A stretch of DNA of 36,367 nt from Fibrobacter sp. (lineage in GTDB: Bacteria; Fibrobacterota; Fibrobacteria; Fibrobacterales; Fibrobacteraceae). Positions 14,069 through 21,154 of the stretch are shown here, piece after piece (the first letter of the stretch is position 1; each line of letters opens with the position of its first letter). The notes under the pieces were generated by a model. That model saw nothing but the letters and a program-made list of their open reading frames with translations. It ran no database searches and had not been told where the DNA came from. The translations under genes and the position numbers were made by a program. The stretch lies in NCBI GenBank assembly GCA_017520105.1, contig JAFWRL010000001.1:1-36367 (forward strand). Direction: 5' to 3'.

Positions 14069-14623
14069 TTATCTCCAAGTCCTTTTTTCTATGAACTCGT
14101 CGTAATCGCCATCTTTCCACTTCTTTTCGTAATCCTTGCAATCATCTTCGTAATCGTCCACCTGCGAATGAAGCGCTTCCAAGCTTAAGTTCTGGAAGCT
14201 AATAACAAAATAATAAAATCCGTTTCCACAATAAGTTTCGGTATAATTTCTCTTGTGTGAGTTTTCCTTTATCCCATCTTCGAACTCCAAGCACATGGCC
14301 GATTTTTCATAAGGCGTCGTATAAAAAAAGGAGTCTTCGTAATACTGAGTCCCTGTGCCGTTTTGGTCAAACGTAAATTTTTCCACATGGCCTTTGTATT
14401 TCGGAATATTCACCTTAATCTGCTTCCAGTACGAGCCATCTGCATTTGTGCCATCCGTAACATCGCAATAGAAGCCTTCGTCCCCATTCGGCGGAAAACT
14501 TCCTGTCGTTTTGCTCGTTGAATTTGAGCCGGAACCATTACTATCGCCACTCGATGCGGAATCGTCACAGGCTGTCAAAGCAAATATTGCAAATACTCCA
14601 AGTGCAAACAAAATTTTTTTCAT
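14069..14623 (-). CDS. Small putative lipoprotein
   Basis: A 184-residue protein with a type II signal peptide (MKKILFALGVFAIFALTAC; lipobox LTAC, Cys19). It continues into a DDSASSGDSNGSGSNSTSK linker of the kind used in Fibrobacter surface lipoproteins, then a domain with four to five Cys (FYCDV, AMCLE, TYCGNG, DDCKDY) that could form disulfides. The C-terminus is strongly charged (VDDYEDDCKDYEKKWKDGD). No homologous enzyme family recognised. AGGAG lies 9 nt before the ATG. It lies 34 nt downstream of the ABC-2 permease gene and ends at its own terminator, so the two may be co-transcribed. Function unknown. Confidence 0.75.
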   Translation of the reverse strand: MKKILFALGVFAIFALTACDDSASSGDSNGSGSNSTSKTTGSFPPNGDEGFYCDVTDGTNADGSYWKQIKVNIPKYKGHVEKFTFDQNGTGTQYYEDSFFYTTPYEKSAMCLEFEDGIKENSHKRNYTETYCGNGFYYFVISFQNLSLEALHSQVDDYEDDCKDYEKKWKDGDYDEFIEKRTWR

Positions 14624-14657
14624 TTCATTTCTCCTTTTTTTAAACTTTTGGCGACGC

Positions 14658-15302
14658 TTATAAACTCACAAATTTTCGCATTCCCATAAAAGTCACAGCG
14701 ATGCTAATCGCAATAGATAAAGCGAGTATCACAACCGGTATGAACAAGCCCTGTAAAAACACCTCATGCCCCATCTGCACTAACAAAAGAAGGGGAACAA
14801 TAAAAAATAAAGTAATATGAGTTGCCGCACGGACAGTTTTTACACGAAGCGACACCATCAACGAAAATGCGGTCGTGAGGAGCACCGCCGAAAGAGCACC
14901 GAGCATCGACGCGACCGCCGCCGTCACTGTAATTTCGGAATGCGAGAACCAGTAGCCAAGCTGTGCCAAAAGCGCAAACACCAGCGGGAACGGGAGAATG
15001 GCAAACAGTTTACCCCAGAAAAGTTTCGCAGGCGCAATCGGAGAAAGCTGCAAAAGCTCCAGCGAATTGCGTTCGCGCTCGCCCGCAAAACTGTCACCCG
15101 CCAAAGGAGCGCCCATCGGAGCCATCAAGCAACCGAGCAGAAGCATCATGTAACTTTCCATGCCCTGCATAATCTCGCCACCGTAACGCGATACCGCAAT
15201 CGCCTGGCTCGCCGCGAGGATTACCGGCGGGATGATGAACGGAATCCAGAAGCGCGGATCCCTAAAAATCAAACGAAGTTCGTGTTTAAAAACGTGGAGC
15301 AT
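14658..15302 (-). CDS. ABC-2 type transporter permease, orphan
   Basis: A 214-residue inner-membrane protein with five to six predicted helices and the ABC-2 signature 'LAGDSFAGERERNSLELLQLSPIAPAKLFWGKLFAILPFP' (D.faGErErgTle.Ll..Pi). ABC-2 permeases pair with an ATPase to export drugs, polysaccharides, lipids or sodium (NatB type). No ATPase gene is adjacent on either side, which is unusual, so it must use one encoded elsewhere or be a remnant; the length is at the short end for the family. The ATG at 15302 has no Shine-Dalgarno. A TTTACT/TATAAT promoter lies about 22 nt upstream, and the short leader consists of 7-nt-period repeat. Confidence 0.8.
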   Translation of the reverse strand: MLHVFKHELRLIFRDPRFWIPFIIPPVILAASQAIAVSRYGGEIMQGMESYMMLLLGCLMAPMGAPLAGDSFAGERERNSLELLQLSPIAPAKLFWGKLFAILPFPLVFALLAQLGYWFSHSEITVTAAVASMLGALSAVLLTTAFSLMVSLRVKTVRAATHITLFFIVPLLLLVQMGHEVFLQGLFIPVVILALSIAISIAVTFMGMRKFVSL

Positions 15303-15304
15303 GT

Positions 15305-15320
15305 GTTAGACGAGAGACGA
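15305..15320. repeat. GACGAGA heptamer repeat in the leader of the ABC-2 permease gene
   Basis: GTTAGACGAGAGACGA is an exact copy (reverse strand) of the heptameric tract inside the membrane protein gene near 7800-7816. Its period is 7 nt (GACGAGA-GACGAAA). A second heptad tract, GTGGCTG-GTGGTTA-GGGAGTC, is at 15361-15381. Confidence 0.65.
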
Positions 15321-15323
15321 AAG

Positions 15324-15351
15324 ATTATATGTTCAATGGAAAGATAGTAAA
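15324..15351 (-). promoter_or_regulatory. Promoter of the ABC-2 permease gene
   Basis: On the minus strand, TTTACT (15351-15346), a 16-nt spacer and a consensus TATAAT (15329-15324). Confidence 0.5.
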
Positions 15352-15427
15352 CAGCAGGAAGTGGCTGGTGGTTAGGGAGTCGCTTTTAAGGTTGGTGAGA
15401 TAGCATAATTGGAAAAACAAAAAAATG

Positions 15428-15454
15428 TTGTTTAACACCTTTTTTTTGTATAAT
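15428..15454 (+). promoter_or_regulatory. Promoter of the radical SAM pair
   Basis: A consensus TATAAT at 15449-15454 with TTGTTT at 15428-15433 (15-nt spacer, short). The leader of about 45 nt contains AAGGAA 8 nt before the ATG. Confidence 0.45.
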
Positions 15455-15504
15455 ATATTTATCGGATTCGTGACAAAGAAGTTTTTGTCGAAGGAATACA
15501 TATA

Positions 15505-16407
15505 ATGAAAGTATCGTCGTTCTTTTACTTTGCCAACTTTTGGCTCAAGACAGTCCTATTCAAGAAGAAAGACCCGATTTTGGGAACCGTCATTGTAACC
15601 GACCGTTGCAACCTGAAATGCAAGCACTGCTCCGTCAACAACATCACTTCGATAATGCATCCCTACACCCAAATCAAAAAAGAGATGCAGACCTTATACG
15701 ACATGGGCACCCGCATCCTCTTCTTCTGTGGCGGCGAGACGTTTTTGTGGAGAGACGGCGATTTGACAGTCAGGGATTTAGTCATCGAAGCGAAAAGAAT
15801 GGGCTTCATGATTGTGAACGTAGTCACGAACGGAACACAGTCCATTGACTTGCCCGAAGCGGACTTGATTCTCTTAAGCCTTGACGGCGACAGAGAACGC
15901 CACAATGCCATCAGAGGCAACACGTTCGATACCATCATGGAGAATGTCAAGAACGCCACTGCGGACAACATCTGTTTCTACATGGCCATCAACCAAATCA
16001 ACAAAGATGCCGTACAAGATGTTTGCCAAATCGCGAAGGACGCAAAAAACGTGAGGGCGGTCTCGTTCAATTTCCACACGCCTTATCCCGACACGAGAAA
16101 CCTTTTCTTGTCCAAAGAAGAAAAACAGAAAATAGCAGACACCATCTTGCAGATGATGGATAAAGGCTACCCGATATTCAATCTCAAAGCATCGCTCCCG
16201 TACCTCGTCAACAACAGCTTCCCCACCCCGTGCTATCAATGTTTGGTCATCGAAGACGGCAAGATTTCAGTATGCGGAAGGTGTATCGACGTTCCGGGAC
16301 TTTGCGAAGAATGCGGTTACTTCTTTGTCGCTGAATACACCCTGCTTTTCAGAGGCAATTTGAAAATCGCCTTCGAAGCGGTAAGGACATACCTCAAGTA
16401 CGTATAG
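15505..16407 (+). CDS. Radical SAM protein with C-terminal cysteine cluster
   Basis: A 300-residue radical SAM enzyme; such enzymes use a [4Fe-4S] cluster to split S-adenosylmethionine and make a 5'-deoxyadenosyl radical. Motifs: CNLKCKHC (Cys35, 39, 42) in 'GTVIVTDRCNLKCKHCSVN', CGGE (75-78), 'VNVVTNGT' and 'LILLSLDG'. The C-terminus has six cysteines (about 243, 246, 257, 260, 267, 270) in 'PCYQCLVIEDGKISVCGRC', a shortened SPASM-like arrangement that may bind a second cluster. The N-terminal 20 residues are hydrophobic, as if membrane-associated. It is followed after 19 nt by a second radical SAM gene, so they form an operon. Substrate unknown; peptide or small-molecule modification are both possible. 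Confidence 0.85.
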   Translation: MKVSSFFYFANFWLKTVLFKKKDPILGTVIVTDRCNLKCKHCSVNNITSIMHPYTQIKKEMQTLYDMGTRILFFCGGETFLWRDGDLTVRDLVIEAKRMGFMIVNVVTNGTQSIDLPEADLILLSLDGDRERHNAIRGNTFDTIMENVKNATADNICFYMAINQINKDAVQDVCQIAKDAKNVRAVSFNFHTPYPDTRNLFLSKEEKQKIADTILQMMDKGYPIFNLKASLPYLVNNSFPTPCYQCLVIEDGKISVCGRCIDVPGLCEECGYFFVAEYTLLFRGNLKIAFEAVRTYLKYV

Positions 16408-16426
16408 GCTAACGAGAGTTTTTTGA

Positions 16427-17680
16427 ATGAGTTTGAGAACGACTTTAACTAGAGCGTGGCTGACCCGGTCCATCAAGCCTTTTTTATTCAAAAACGAATA
16501 CGACGATTTTCTCCCCTTCGAGGAATGTGAGAATCTCGGGCTCTATGTCCACATCCCTTTCTGCAAAAGCATCTGCACGTTCTGCCCCTATTGCAAGACC
16601 GTCTATAACAAGGAACTGTGCGACAGGTACATTGACGCGCTGAAAAAAGAAATCCACAAAGTCGGCTGTCAATACAAGAGCAAGAAGGAGACGACAAGCC
16701 TGTATTTTGGCGGCGGCACGCCGGCCTTAATCGCGGATAGAATCAGCGAAATCATCGAAGCGATTCGGGAACATTTTACCGTGACCGAAGGCATCGGCGT
16801 CGAGCTGCACCCCGACAACGTGAATGTCGAAACACTTCAAAAGCTGAAAGATGCTGGCGTTACAAAGCTCAGCATAGGCATCCAATCGTTCCAGGAAAAA
16901 TACCAGAACATTCTCGGACGAAAAAAAGTTAACGCAAACAAATTAAAAGAAGCCCTAAGCGCCGTGGAATTTGAAACGGTTTCGATGGACTTCATTTTTG
17001 CGCTCCCCGACCAGACTTACGAAGACATCAAGGCGGACGTGGATACCGCATTCGAAAGCGGCGCAAACCATGTTGCGATTTACCCGTTCATCGACTTTTC
17101 CTTTACCAAGAGCAAAGTGAAAACGATGCCGAAAAAGCAGAAAAAGGAGTTGCTGGATCGAATCACCGCCTACTTCAACGAAAAGGGGTACCACCGCAAT
17201 TCCATCTGGACGTTCTCGAACAAGAAAGAAGCCAAATATTCATCCATGACCCGCGACAGCTTTCTCGGGTTCGGATGTTCCGCCACGACGCTCCTTCAAA
17301 AACAATTCAAGATAAATACCTTTTCCGTAGAAGAATACTGCAAGAGGATTAACAGCGACAAGCTGCCGACATCGTTGACCATCCGCTTCACGCCAAGGCA
17401 GAGGATGGTATATTACCTGTTCTGGACACTTTATAGCATGCAACTGGACGAAAAGAAATTCGAGCAGTTCTTTGGTGTTCCGCTCAAGAAAATGTACGGA
17501 TTCGATTTTTGGTTAGCGCAAAAGCTCGGATTCCTGACAAAAGAAAACGAAGTCTATTCCACGACCATGAAGGGCGCATTTTACTACCACTACTACGAGC
17601 AATTCTACACGCTCTCTTACATCGACAAGATGTGGGGAATCATGCGGAAAGAAGCGTTCCCGGAGAGAATTGAGTTTTAG
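16427..17680 (+). CDS. HemN/HemW-like radical SAM protein
   Basis: A 417-residue protein related to oxygen-independent coproporphyrinogen III oxidase. Motifs: 'LYVHIPFCKSICTFCPYCK' (Cys46, 50, 53 and an extra Cys56), 'SLYFGGGTPALI', 'GVELHPDNV', 'TKLSIGIQSFQ', 'MDFIFALPDQTYED', 'IYPFIDFSFTKSK' and 'FLGFGCSATTLL', the same order as HemN/HemW. HemN has CxxxCxxCxC and HemW CxxxCxxCxF, so CxxxCxxCPYC is atypical. The context, a second radical SAM gene with no haem genes nearby, argues against a housekeeping haem role. It is probably part of a dedicated two-enzyme pathway with the upstream gene. Weak ribosome site (CGAGAG). Confidence 0.82.
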   Translation: MSLRTTLTRAWLTRSIKPFLFKNEYDDFLPFEECENLGLYVHIPFCKSICTFCPYCKTVYNKELCDRYIDALKKEIHKVGCQYKSKKETTSLYFGGGTPALIADRISEIIEAIREHFTVTEGIGVELHPDNVNVETLQKLKDAGVTKLSIGIQSFQEKYQNILGRKKVNANKLKEALSAVEFETVSMDFIFALPDQTYEDIKADVDTAFESGANHVAIYPFIDFSFTKSKVKTMPKKQKKELLDRITAYFNEKGYHRNSIWTFSNKKEAKYSSMTRDSFLGFGCSATTLLQKQFKINTFSVEEYCKRINSDKLPTSLTIRFTPRQRMVYYLFWTLYSMQLDEKKFEQFFGVPLKKMYGFDFWLAQKLGFLTKENEVYSTTMKGAFYYHYYEQFYTLSYIDKMWGIMRKEAFPERIEF

Positions 17681-17698
17681 AGAATACAGTAGGAATAC

Positions 17699-17923
17699 AT
17701 GAAATTTTTGGCAGTATTTATTTTAAGTTTCTCGCTGATGGCAACAAGTTCTTTTGCGGTTTCACTTACTCCACCGCTTGTTCTAAAGATGCAAGATGAC
17801 CTTCGCAGGCATCGGACTTGATAAAAGACACGATGAAGACTACCACGATAAAGCAGGGCTATGATCGGAGGAGGCTTAGGCATGGCAGCTTTGGGAGGAC
17901 TCGGCATTTGGTGGGCGTTTTAA
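17699..17923 (+). pseudogene. Small secreted or membrane protein gene broken by two apparent frameshifts
   Basis: ATG at 17699 has AGTAGGA 4 nt upstream, only 18 nt after the HemN-like stop. Frame 1 gives MKFLAVFILSFSLMATSSFA (a clean signal peptide) then VSLTPPLVLKMQDDL, and stops at 17819. From about 17796 another frame reads MTFAGIGLDKRHDEDYHDKA with no stop until 17853. From 17861 the first frame resumes as MIGGGLGMAALGGLGIWWAF, a glycine-rich membrane helix. Joining the three gives a sensible protein of about 70 residues: signal peptide, charged middle, C-terminal helix. Two compensating indels are the simplest reading. Alternatively only the 40-residue first ORF is expressed. Confidence 0.5.
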
Positions 17924-17947
17924 GGCCGGAATAAAACCGCAAAAAAA

Positions 17948-17976
17948 GGTGACCCCGGCACTGTGGCCGGGGTGAC
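17948..17976 (-). terminator. Palindromic repeat acting as the ettA terminator
   Basis: GTGACCCCGGC, a 5-nt loop and GGCCGGGGTGACA: a stem centred on CCCCGGC/GCCGGGG and, on the minus strand, a run of seven T. It lies 10 nt after the ettA stop. The same GGTGACCCCGG...CCGGGGTGACA unit is found at 4472-4500, so a member of the dispersed repeat family has been recruited as a terminator. Confidence 0.75.
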
Positions 17977-17986
17977 ACTCTAAAAA

Positions 17987-19681
17987 TTATTGTCTCGTGA
18001 GAGTCTTGTATCGAATCGGCTTCGGATTGTCGGCATCTTCGCCGAGGCGCTTGCGGCGATCGGCTTCGTACTCGCTCCAGTTGCCTTCGAACCACACCAC
18101 CTTCGAATCGCCTTCGTAAGCGAGGATGTGCGTGGCGATGCGGTCGAGGAACCAGCGGTCATGGGAGATAATCACGGCGCAGCCTGCGAACTTGAGGATT
18201 GCCTGTTCCAGAGCCTGCAGCGTTTCGATGTCCAAGTCGTTGGTCGGTTCGTCGAGGAACAAGAGGTTGCCCGGCTTCTGCAAGTTCTTTGCCATAAGCA
18301 CGCGGTTGCGTTCACCACCAGAAAGCTGCGAGAGCTTTTTCTGCTGGGCCGCACCCGTGAAGTTGAAGAGACCGCAGTAAGCACGGCCATTCATCTTGCG
18401 GTCGCCCACCAAGATTTCGTCGTTGCCACCCGTGATGGATTCCCAAACCGTCTTGGAATCGTCCAAGCTTTCGCGGCCCTGTTCCATGCTGATGATTTCG
18501 ACAGTCTCGCCAATCTTGAGCGTACCGCCATCGGGCTTTTCCTGACCCATAATCATCTTGAACAAAGTCGTCTTACCAGCACCGTTCGGACCGATAATGC
18601 CCACAATCCCCGAGCGCGGCAAGCTGAAGTTCAAATCGTCGAAAAGCACCTTGTCGCCAAAGGCCTTCTGCAAATGTTCCGCCTGAATAACGACATCGCC
18701 CAAACGCTTGCCGTTTGCAATGTGGATTTGCGCCACCTTAATTTGTTCCTTGGAATCTTCCGCCAAGAGTTCTTCGTAAGCCTTGAGACGTGCCTTGCTC
18801 TTTGCCTGGCGAGCCTTCGGACTCTGCTTGACCCATTCCTGTTCGCGAGCGAGGCGCTTCTGACGGTCAGATTCACCCTTTTCTTCGTTTTTCATACGTT
18901 CAAGCTTCTGGTCAAGCCACTGGGCATAATTGCCTTCCCAAGGAATGCCGCGACCGCGGTCAATTTCCAAAATCCAGTTCGTTACGTTGTCAAGGAAGTA
19001 ACGGTCATGGGTCACGAGAATCACGGAACCCTTGTATTCGCGGAGGTGGCGTTCGAGCCATGCAACCGTTTCGGCATCCAAGTGGTTCGTCGGTTCGTCC
19101 AAGAGCAACAAATCCGGTTCTTCGAGGAGCAAGCGGCAAAGAGCCACACGGCGCTTTTCACCACCGGAAAGGTTTGTCACCGGCCAATCACCCGGCGGGC
19201 AGCGGAGCGCGTCCATTGCAATTTCAATGTTGCGATCAAGGCTCCACAAGTCCTGAGCGTCGATGATGTCCTGAAGCTTAGCCTGTTCGTCGAGAAGTTT
19301 GTTCATCTCGTCGTCTTCCATCGGTTCAGCAAACTTCATGGAGATTTCGTTGAAACGGTCAAGCACAGCCTGCTTTTTAGCGACAGCCTGCATCACGTTT
19401 TCCTTGACAGTCAAGTTCGGGTCAAGCTGCGGTTCCTGCGGCAAGTAGCCTGCGGTGCGGCCCGGTTCAATCCAAGCTTCACCCTGGAATTCCTTGTCGA
19501 TACCCGCCATGATGCGGAGGAGCGTTGACTTACCGGCACCGTTCTGGCCGATAATACCAATCTTTGCGCCATAGTAGAAGCTCAAAGAAATGTCCTTCAG
19601 CACCTCTTTGTTAGGCGGATAGGACTTGGTCATTTTGTACATGTAGAAAACGAATTTTTCTGCTTTGTTTTGTTCGGCCAT
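17987..19681 (-). CDS. ettA: Energy-dependent translational throttle protein EttA (ABC-F ATPase)
   Basis: A 564-residue soluble protein with two ABC ATPase domains that binds the ribosomal E site and gates entry into elongation according to the ATP/ADP ratio. Domain 1: Walker A GQNGAGKST (45-53), signature LSGGEKRRVALCRLL, Walker B 'DLLLLDEPTNHLD'. The linker between domains, 'WLDQKLERMKNEEKGESDRQ', is the ABC-F P-site interaction motif. Domain 2: GPNGAGKTT, LSGGERNRVLMAKNL, 'NLLFLDEPTNDLD'. The C-terminus 'YEADRRKRLGEDADNPKPIRYKTLTR' is typical of EttA, distinguishing it from Uup and antibiotic-resistance ABC-F proteins. There is no Shine-Dalgarno; the leader holds 7-nt-period repeats (19687-19721). 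Confidence 0.96.
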   Translation of the reverse strand: MAEQNKAEKFVFYMYKMTKSYPPNKEVLKDISLSFYYGAKIGIIGQNGAGKSTLLRIMAGIDKEFQGEAWIEPGRTAGYLPQEPQLDPNLTVKENVMQAVAKKQAVLDRFNEISMKFAEPMEDDEMNKLLDEQAKLQDIIDAQDLWSLDRNIEIAMDALRCPPGDWPVTNLSGGEKRRVALCRLLLEEPDLLLLDEPTNHLDAETVAWLERHLREYKGSVILVTHDRYFLDNVTNWILEIDRGRGIPWEGNYAQWLDQKLERMKNEEKGESDRQKRLAREQEWVKQSPKARQAKSKARLKAYEELLAEDSKEQIKVAQIHIANGKRLGDVVIQAEHLQKAFGDKVLFDDLNFSLPRSGIVGIIGPNGAGKTTLFKMIMGQEKPDGGTLKIGETVEIISMEQGRESLDDSKTVWESITGGNDEILVGDRKMNGRAYCGLFNFTGAAQQKKLSQLSGGERNRVLMAKNLQKPGNLLFLDEPTNDLDIETLQALEQAILKFAGCAVIISHDRWFLDRIATHILAYEGDSKVVWFEGNWSEYEADRRKRLGEDADNPKPIRYKTLTRQ

Positions 19682-19686
19682 ATTTT

Positions 19687-19721
19687 AGTGATTAATGGTT
19701 AGTGGTTGGTGGTTTGGGATT
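19687..19721. repeat. Five-unit heptamer repeat just upstream of ettA
   Basis: On the plus strand, AGTGATT-AATGGTT-AGTGGTT-GGTGGTT-TGGGATT: five consecutive 7-nt units with a TGGTT core. They begin 6 nt upstream of the ettA start codon and lie within its leader. Related heptads are found at 15361-15381 and 10089-10284. Confidence 0.7.
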
Positions 19722-19807
19722 ATTTTAAATCCACATTTTTCGTCTTTGCCAATATAGAAATATTTCTAGGCACAATTCGCAGTCCGTTACGGCGCAAGCC
19801 ATACGCA

Positions 19808-20449
19808 TCAAGCATTCGCAAGGAATTCCTCGATTTTTGCCTTGACAAAAGCCAAGTCCGGATTCGTGAGAATCGGAATCATCGCATTGATTTCTTCGAT
19901 GGACTTGTCCCACCATTTCCACTCAAGCAAAAGCGCCGTCAATTCCTCGTCAAAGCGATTGCGAATAAACTGTGCCGGGTTCCCCACCACAACCGTGTAA
20001 GGCTCCACGTCACACCCCACGACCGCATTCGCGCCGATAATCGCGCCGTCACCAATATGCACGCCAGGCAAGATTGTCGCATTCTGTCCGATCCACACGT
20101 CGTTCCCGATAACGGTATCGCCCTTGAACGGTAAATCGCTTTTTGCAGGCGGCTTCATGTTCCAGCCTTCGAGCATGGAGAACGGGAAAGTCGAAACGGC
20201 ATTCATCTGGTGGTTCGCGCCGTTCATCACGAACTCCACGCCTGCAGCAATCTGGCAGAACTTCCCGATGATGAGTTTGTCGCCGATAAAGTCGTAATGG
20301 TGCGTCACATGGCTTTCGAATTCCGAGTCAGCGTAGGTAAAATCCCCGACGATGATGTTCGGATTCTTGAGTGTCGGCTTCACGTAAATTTCCTTGTCGT
20401 AACCCGCAATCGGGTGGACCGTCATCGGATCAGGGAGAATGTTAGGCAT
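19808..20449 (-). CDS. CatB/Vat-type xenobiotic O-acetyltransferase
   Basis: A 213-residue left-handed beta-helix (hexapeptide-repeat) acetyltransferase of the group that includes streptogramin A acetyltransferases (Vat) and CatB chloramphenicol acetyltransferases. Visible: 'LIIGKFCQIAAGVEFVMNGANHQMNAVSTFPF', with the His of the GANH motif as the expected catalytic base, then 'GDTVIGNDVWIGQNATILPGVHIGDGAIIGANAVV' hexapeptide turns and 'PYTVVVGNPAQFIRNRF', plus the typical 'WWDKSIEEI' end. Length matches Vat. Real substrate may be a sugar or other alcohol; many chromosomal members are not resistance enzymes. A strong GGAGGT lies just upstream of the ATG. It is divergent to the hip operon. Confidence 0.85.
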   Translation of the reverse strand: MPNILPDPMTVHPIAGYDKEIYVKPTLKNPNIIVGDFTYADSEFESHVTHHYDFIGDKLIIGKFCQIAAGVEFVMNGANHQMNAVSTFPFSMLEGWNMKPPAKSDLPFKGDTVIGNDVWIGQNATILPGVHIGDGAIIGANAVVGCDVEPYTVVVGNPAQFIRNRFDEELTALLLEWKWWDKSIEEINAMIPILTNPDLAFVKAKIEEFLANA

Positions 20450-20497
20450 GGGAACCTCCGTAGGTGGGATATCTGGGGAAAAGGTAATAAAAAAAAT

Positions 20498-20571
20498 GCA
20501 ATATCTTGCAGATTTCCATTGACAAAGCGCTTTTGATTATATATTTTAACACAAAAACCGCAATATATTGC
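20498..20571 (+). promoter_or_regulatory. hipBST promoter flanked by two palindromic operators
   Basis: GCAATATCTTGC (20498-20509) and the perfect palindrome GCAATATATTGC (20560-20571) lie 62 bp apart, about six helical turns, and both continue into a GATTT flank. Between them are TTGACA (20519-20524) and TATTTT/TATATT around 20540-20547. The second operator covers the predicted transcription start. Paired operators for a HipB dimer that loops or bridges DNA would explain this layout. Confidence 0.75.
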
Positions 20572-20622
20572 CGATTTAGCGCATTTCAGATGGAATAAAT
20601 TACTGTTATTGGAGCCAAAGTT

Positions 20623-20829
20623 ATGGAAAATCTCGGAAAACAGATTTCGGAAAGGCGAAAGAAACTAGGATTATCCCAAGAGGACCTGGCCGAGATTTCC
20701 GGCGTTTCACCCAGAACAATCAACTCCGTCGAACTCGGGAAAGCGAACCCGTCCATCAACGTTTTGAACAAGATGGTGAAGCCCCTCGGTTTTGTAGTTA
20801 CATTAAGCGAGAGGGTAACGCATGAATAA
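20623..20829 (+). CDS. hipB: HipB-like XRE-family antitoxin/repressor
   Basis: A 68-residue protein made almost only of an XRE/Cro helix-turn-helix domain: 'LGKQISERRKKLGLSQEDLAEISGVSPRTINSVELGKANPSINVLNKMVKPLGFVVTLSE'. Its ending, a beta strand after the HTH, is typical of HipB, which dimerises through that strand. Expected to bind the operators at 20498-20571 and repress the operon. GGAG lies 9 nt before the ATG. The last codons overlap the next gene by 8 nt. It is shorter than E. coli K-12 HipB, lacking the C-terminal tail. Confidence 0.88.
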   Translation: MENLGKQISERRKKLGLSQEDLAEISGVSPRTINSVELGKANPSINVLNKMVKPLGFVVTLSERVTHE

Positions 20830-21154
20830 CAAAATCCGCAGCGCATGCGTTTATTACAACGACATTCTAGCCGGTTACCTCCTGCAAAACAGCAAGGGTT
20901 ACACATTTTTGTACGACTCAAATTACGCGACTTCCCGAAATCCATCCATCGCATTGGATATGCCGAAAAACAAGCGTCTATTTCGGTCGCCCTACCTGTT
21001 CCCGTATTTTCAAGGATTGTTACCAGAAGGTGCAAACAAATCATTCTATTGCGAACGCCTCGGCATTAAGCGCACAGACAAATTCTCAATACTCCTGAAC
21101 CTCGCCAAGCATGAAACTATCGGTGCTGTCACCGTACGGGAAAGGAGCCACTAA
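20822..21154 (+). CDS. hipS: HipS-like protein (stand-alone HipA N-terminal subdomain-1)
   Basis: A 110-residue protein equal to the N-terminal subdomain of HipA encoded as its own gene: 'ACVYYNDILAGYLLQNSKGYTFLYDSNYA', 'PSIALDMPKNKRLFRSPYLFPYFQGLLPEG', 'RLGIKRTDKFSILLNLAKHETIGAVTVR'. The 'LFPYFQGLLPEG' block matches HipA 'F..FF.nLLPEG'. In characterised HipBST systems (E. coli O127) HipS is the antitoxin that blocks the HipT kinase, while HipB supports and represses. The gene overlaps hipB by 8 nt and hipT by 1 nt (TAATG), so translation is coupled. Confidence 0.88.
   Translation: MNNKIRSACVYYNDILAGYLLQNSKGYTFLYDSNYATSRNPSIALDMPKNKRLFRSPYLFPYFQGLLPEGANKSFYCERLGIKRTDKFSILLNLAKHETIGAVTVRERSH

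Noticed and set aside
17990..19528. 512-codon open frame on the plus strand opposite ettA
   Set aside because: Shadow of ettA; no domain pattern and no ribosome site.
19808..20449. Acquired streptogramin or chloramphenicol resistance gene
   Set aside because: The fold is right, but no mobile element flanks it and codon use looks native; many chromosomal Vat/CatB-like enzymes have other substrates.
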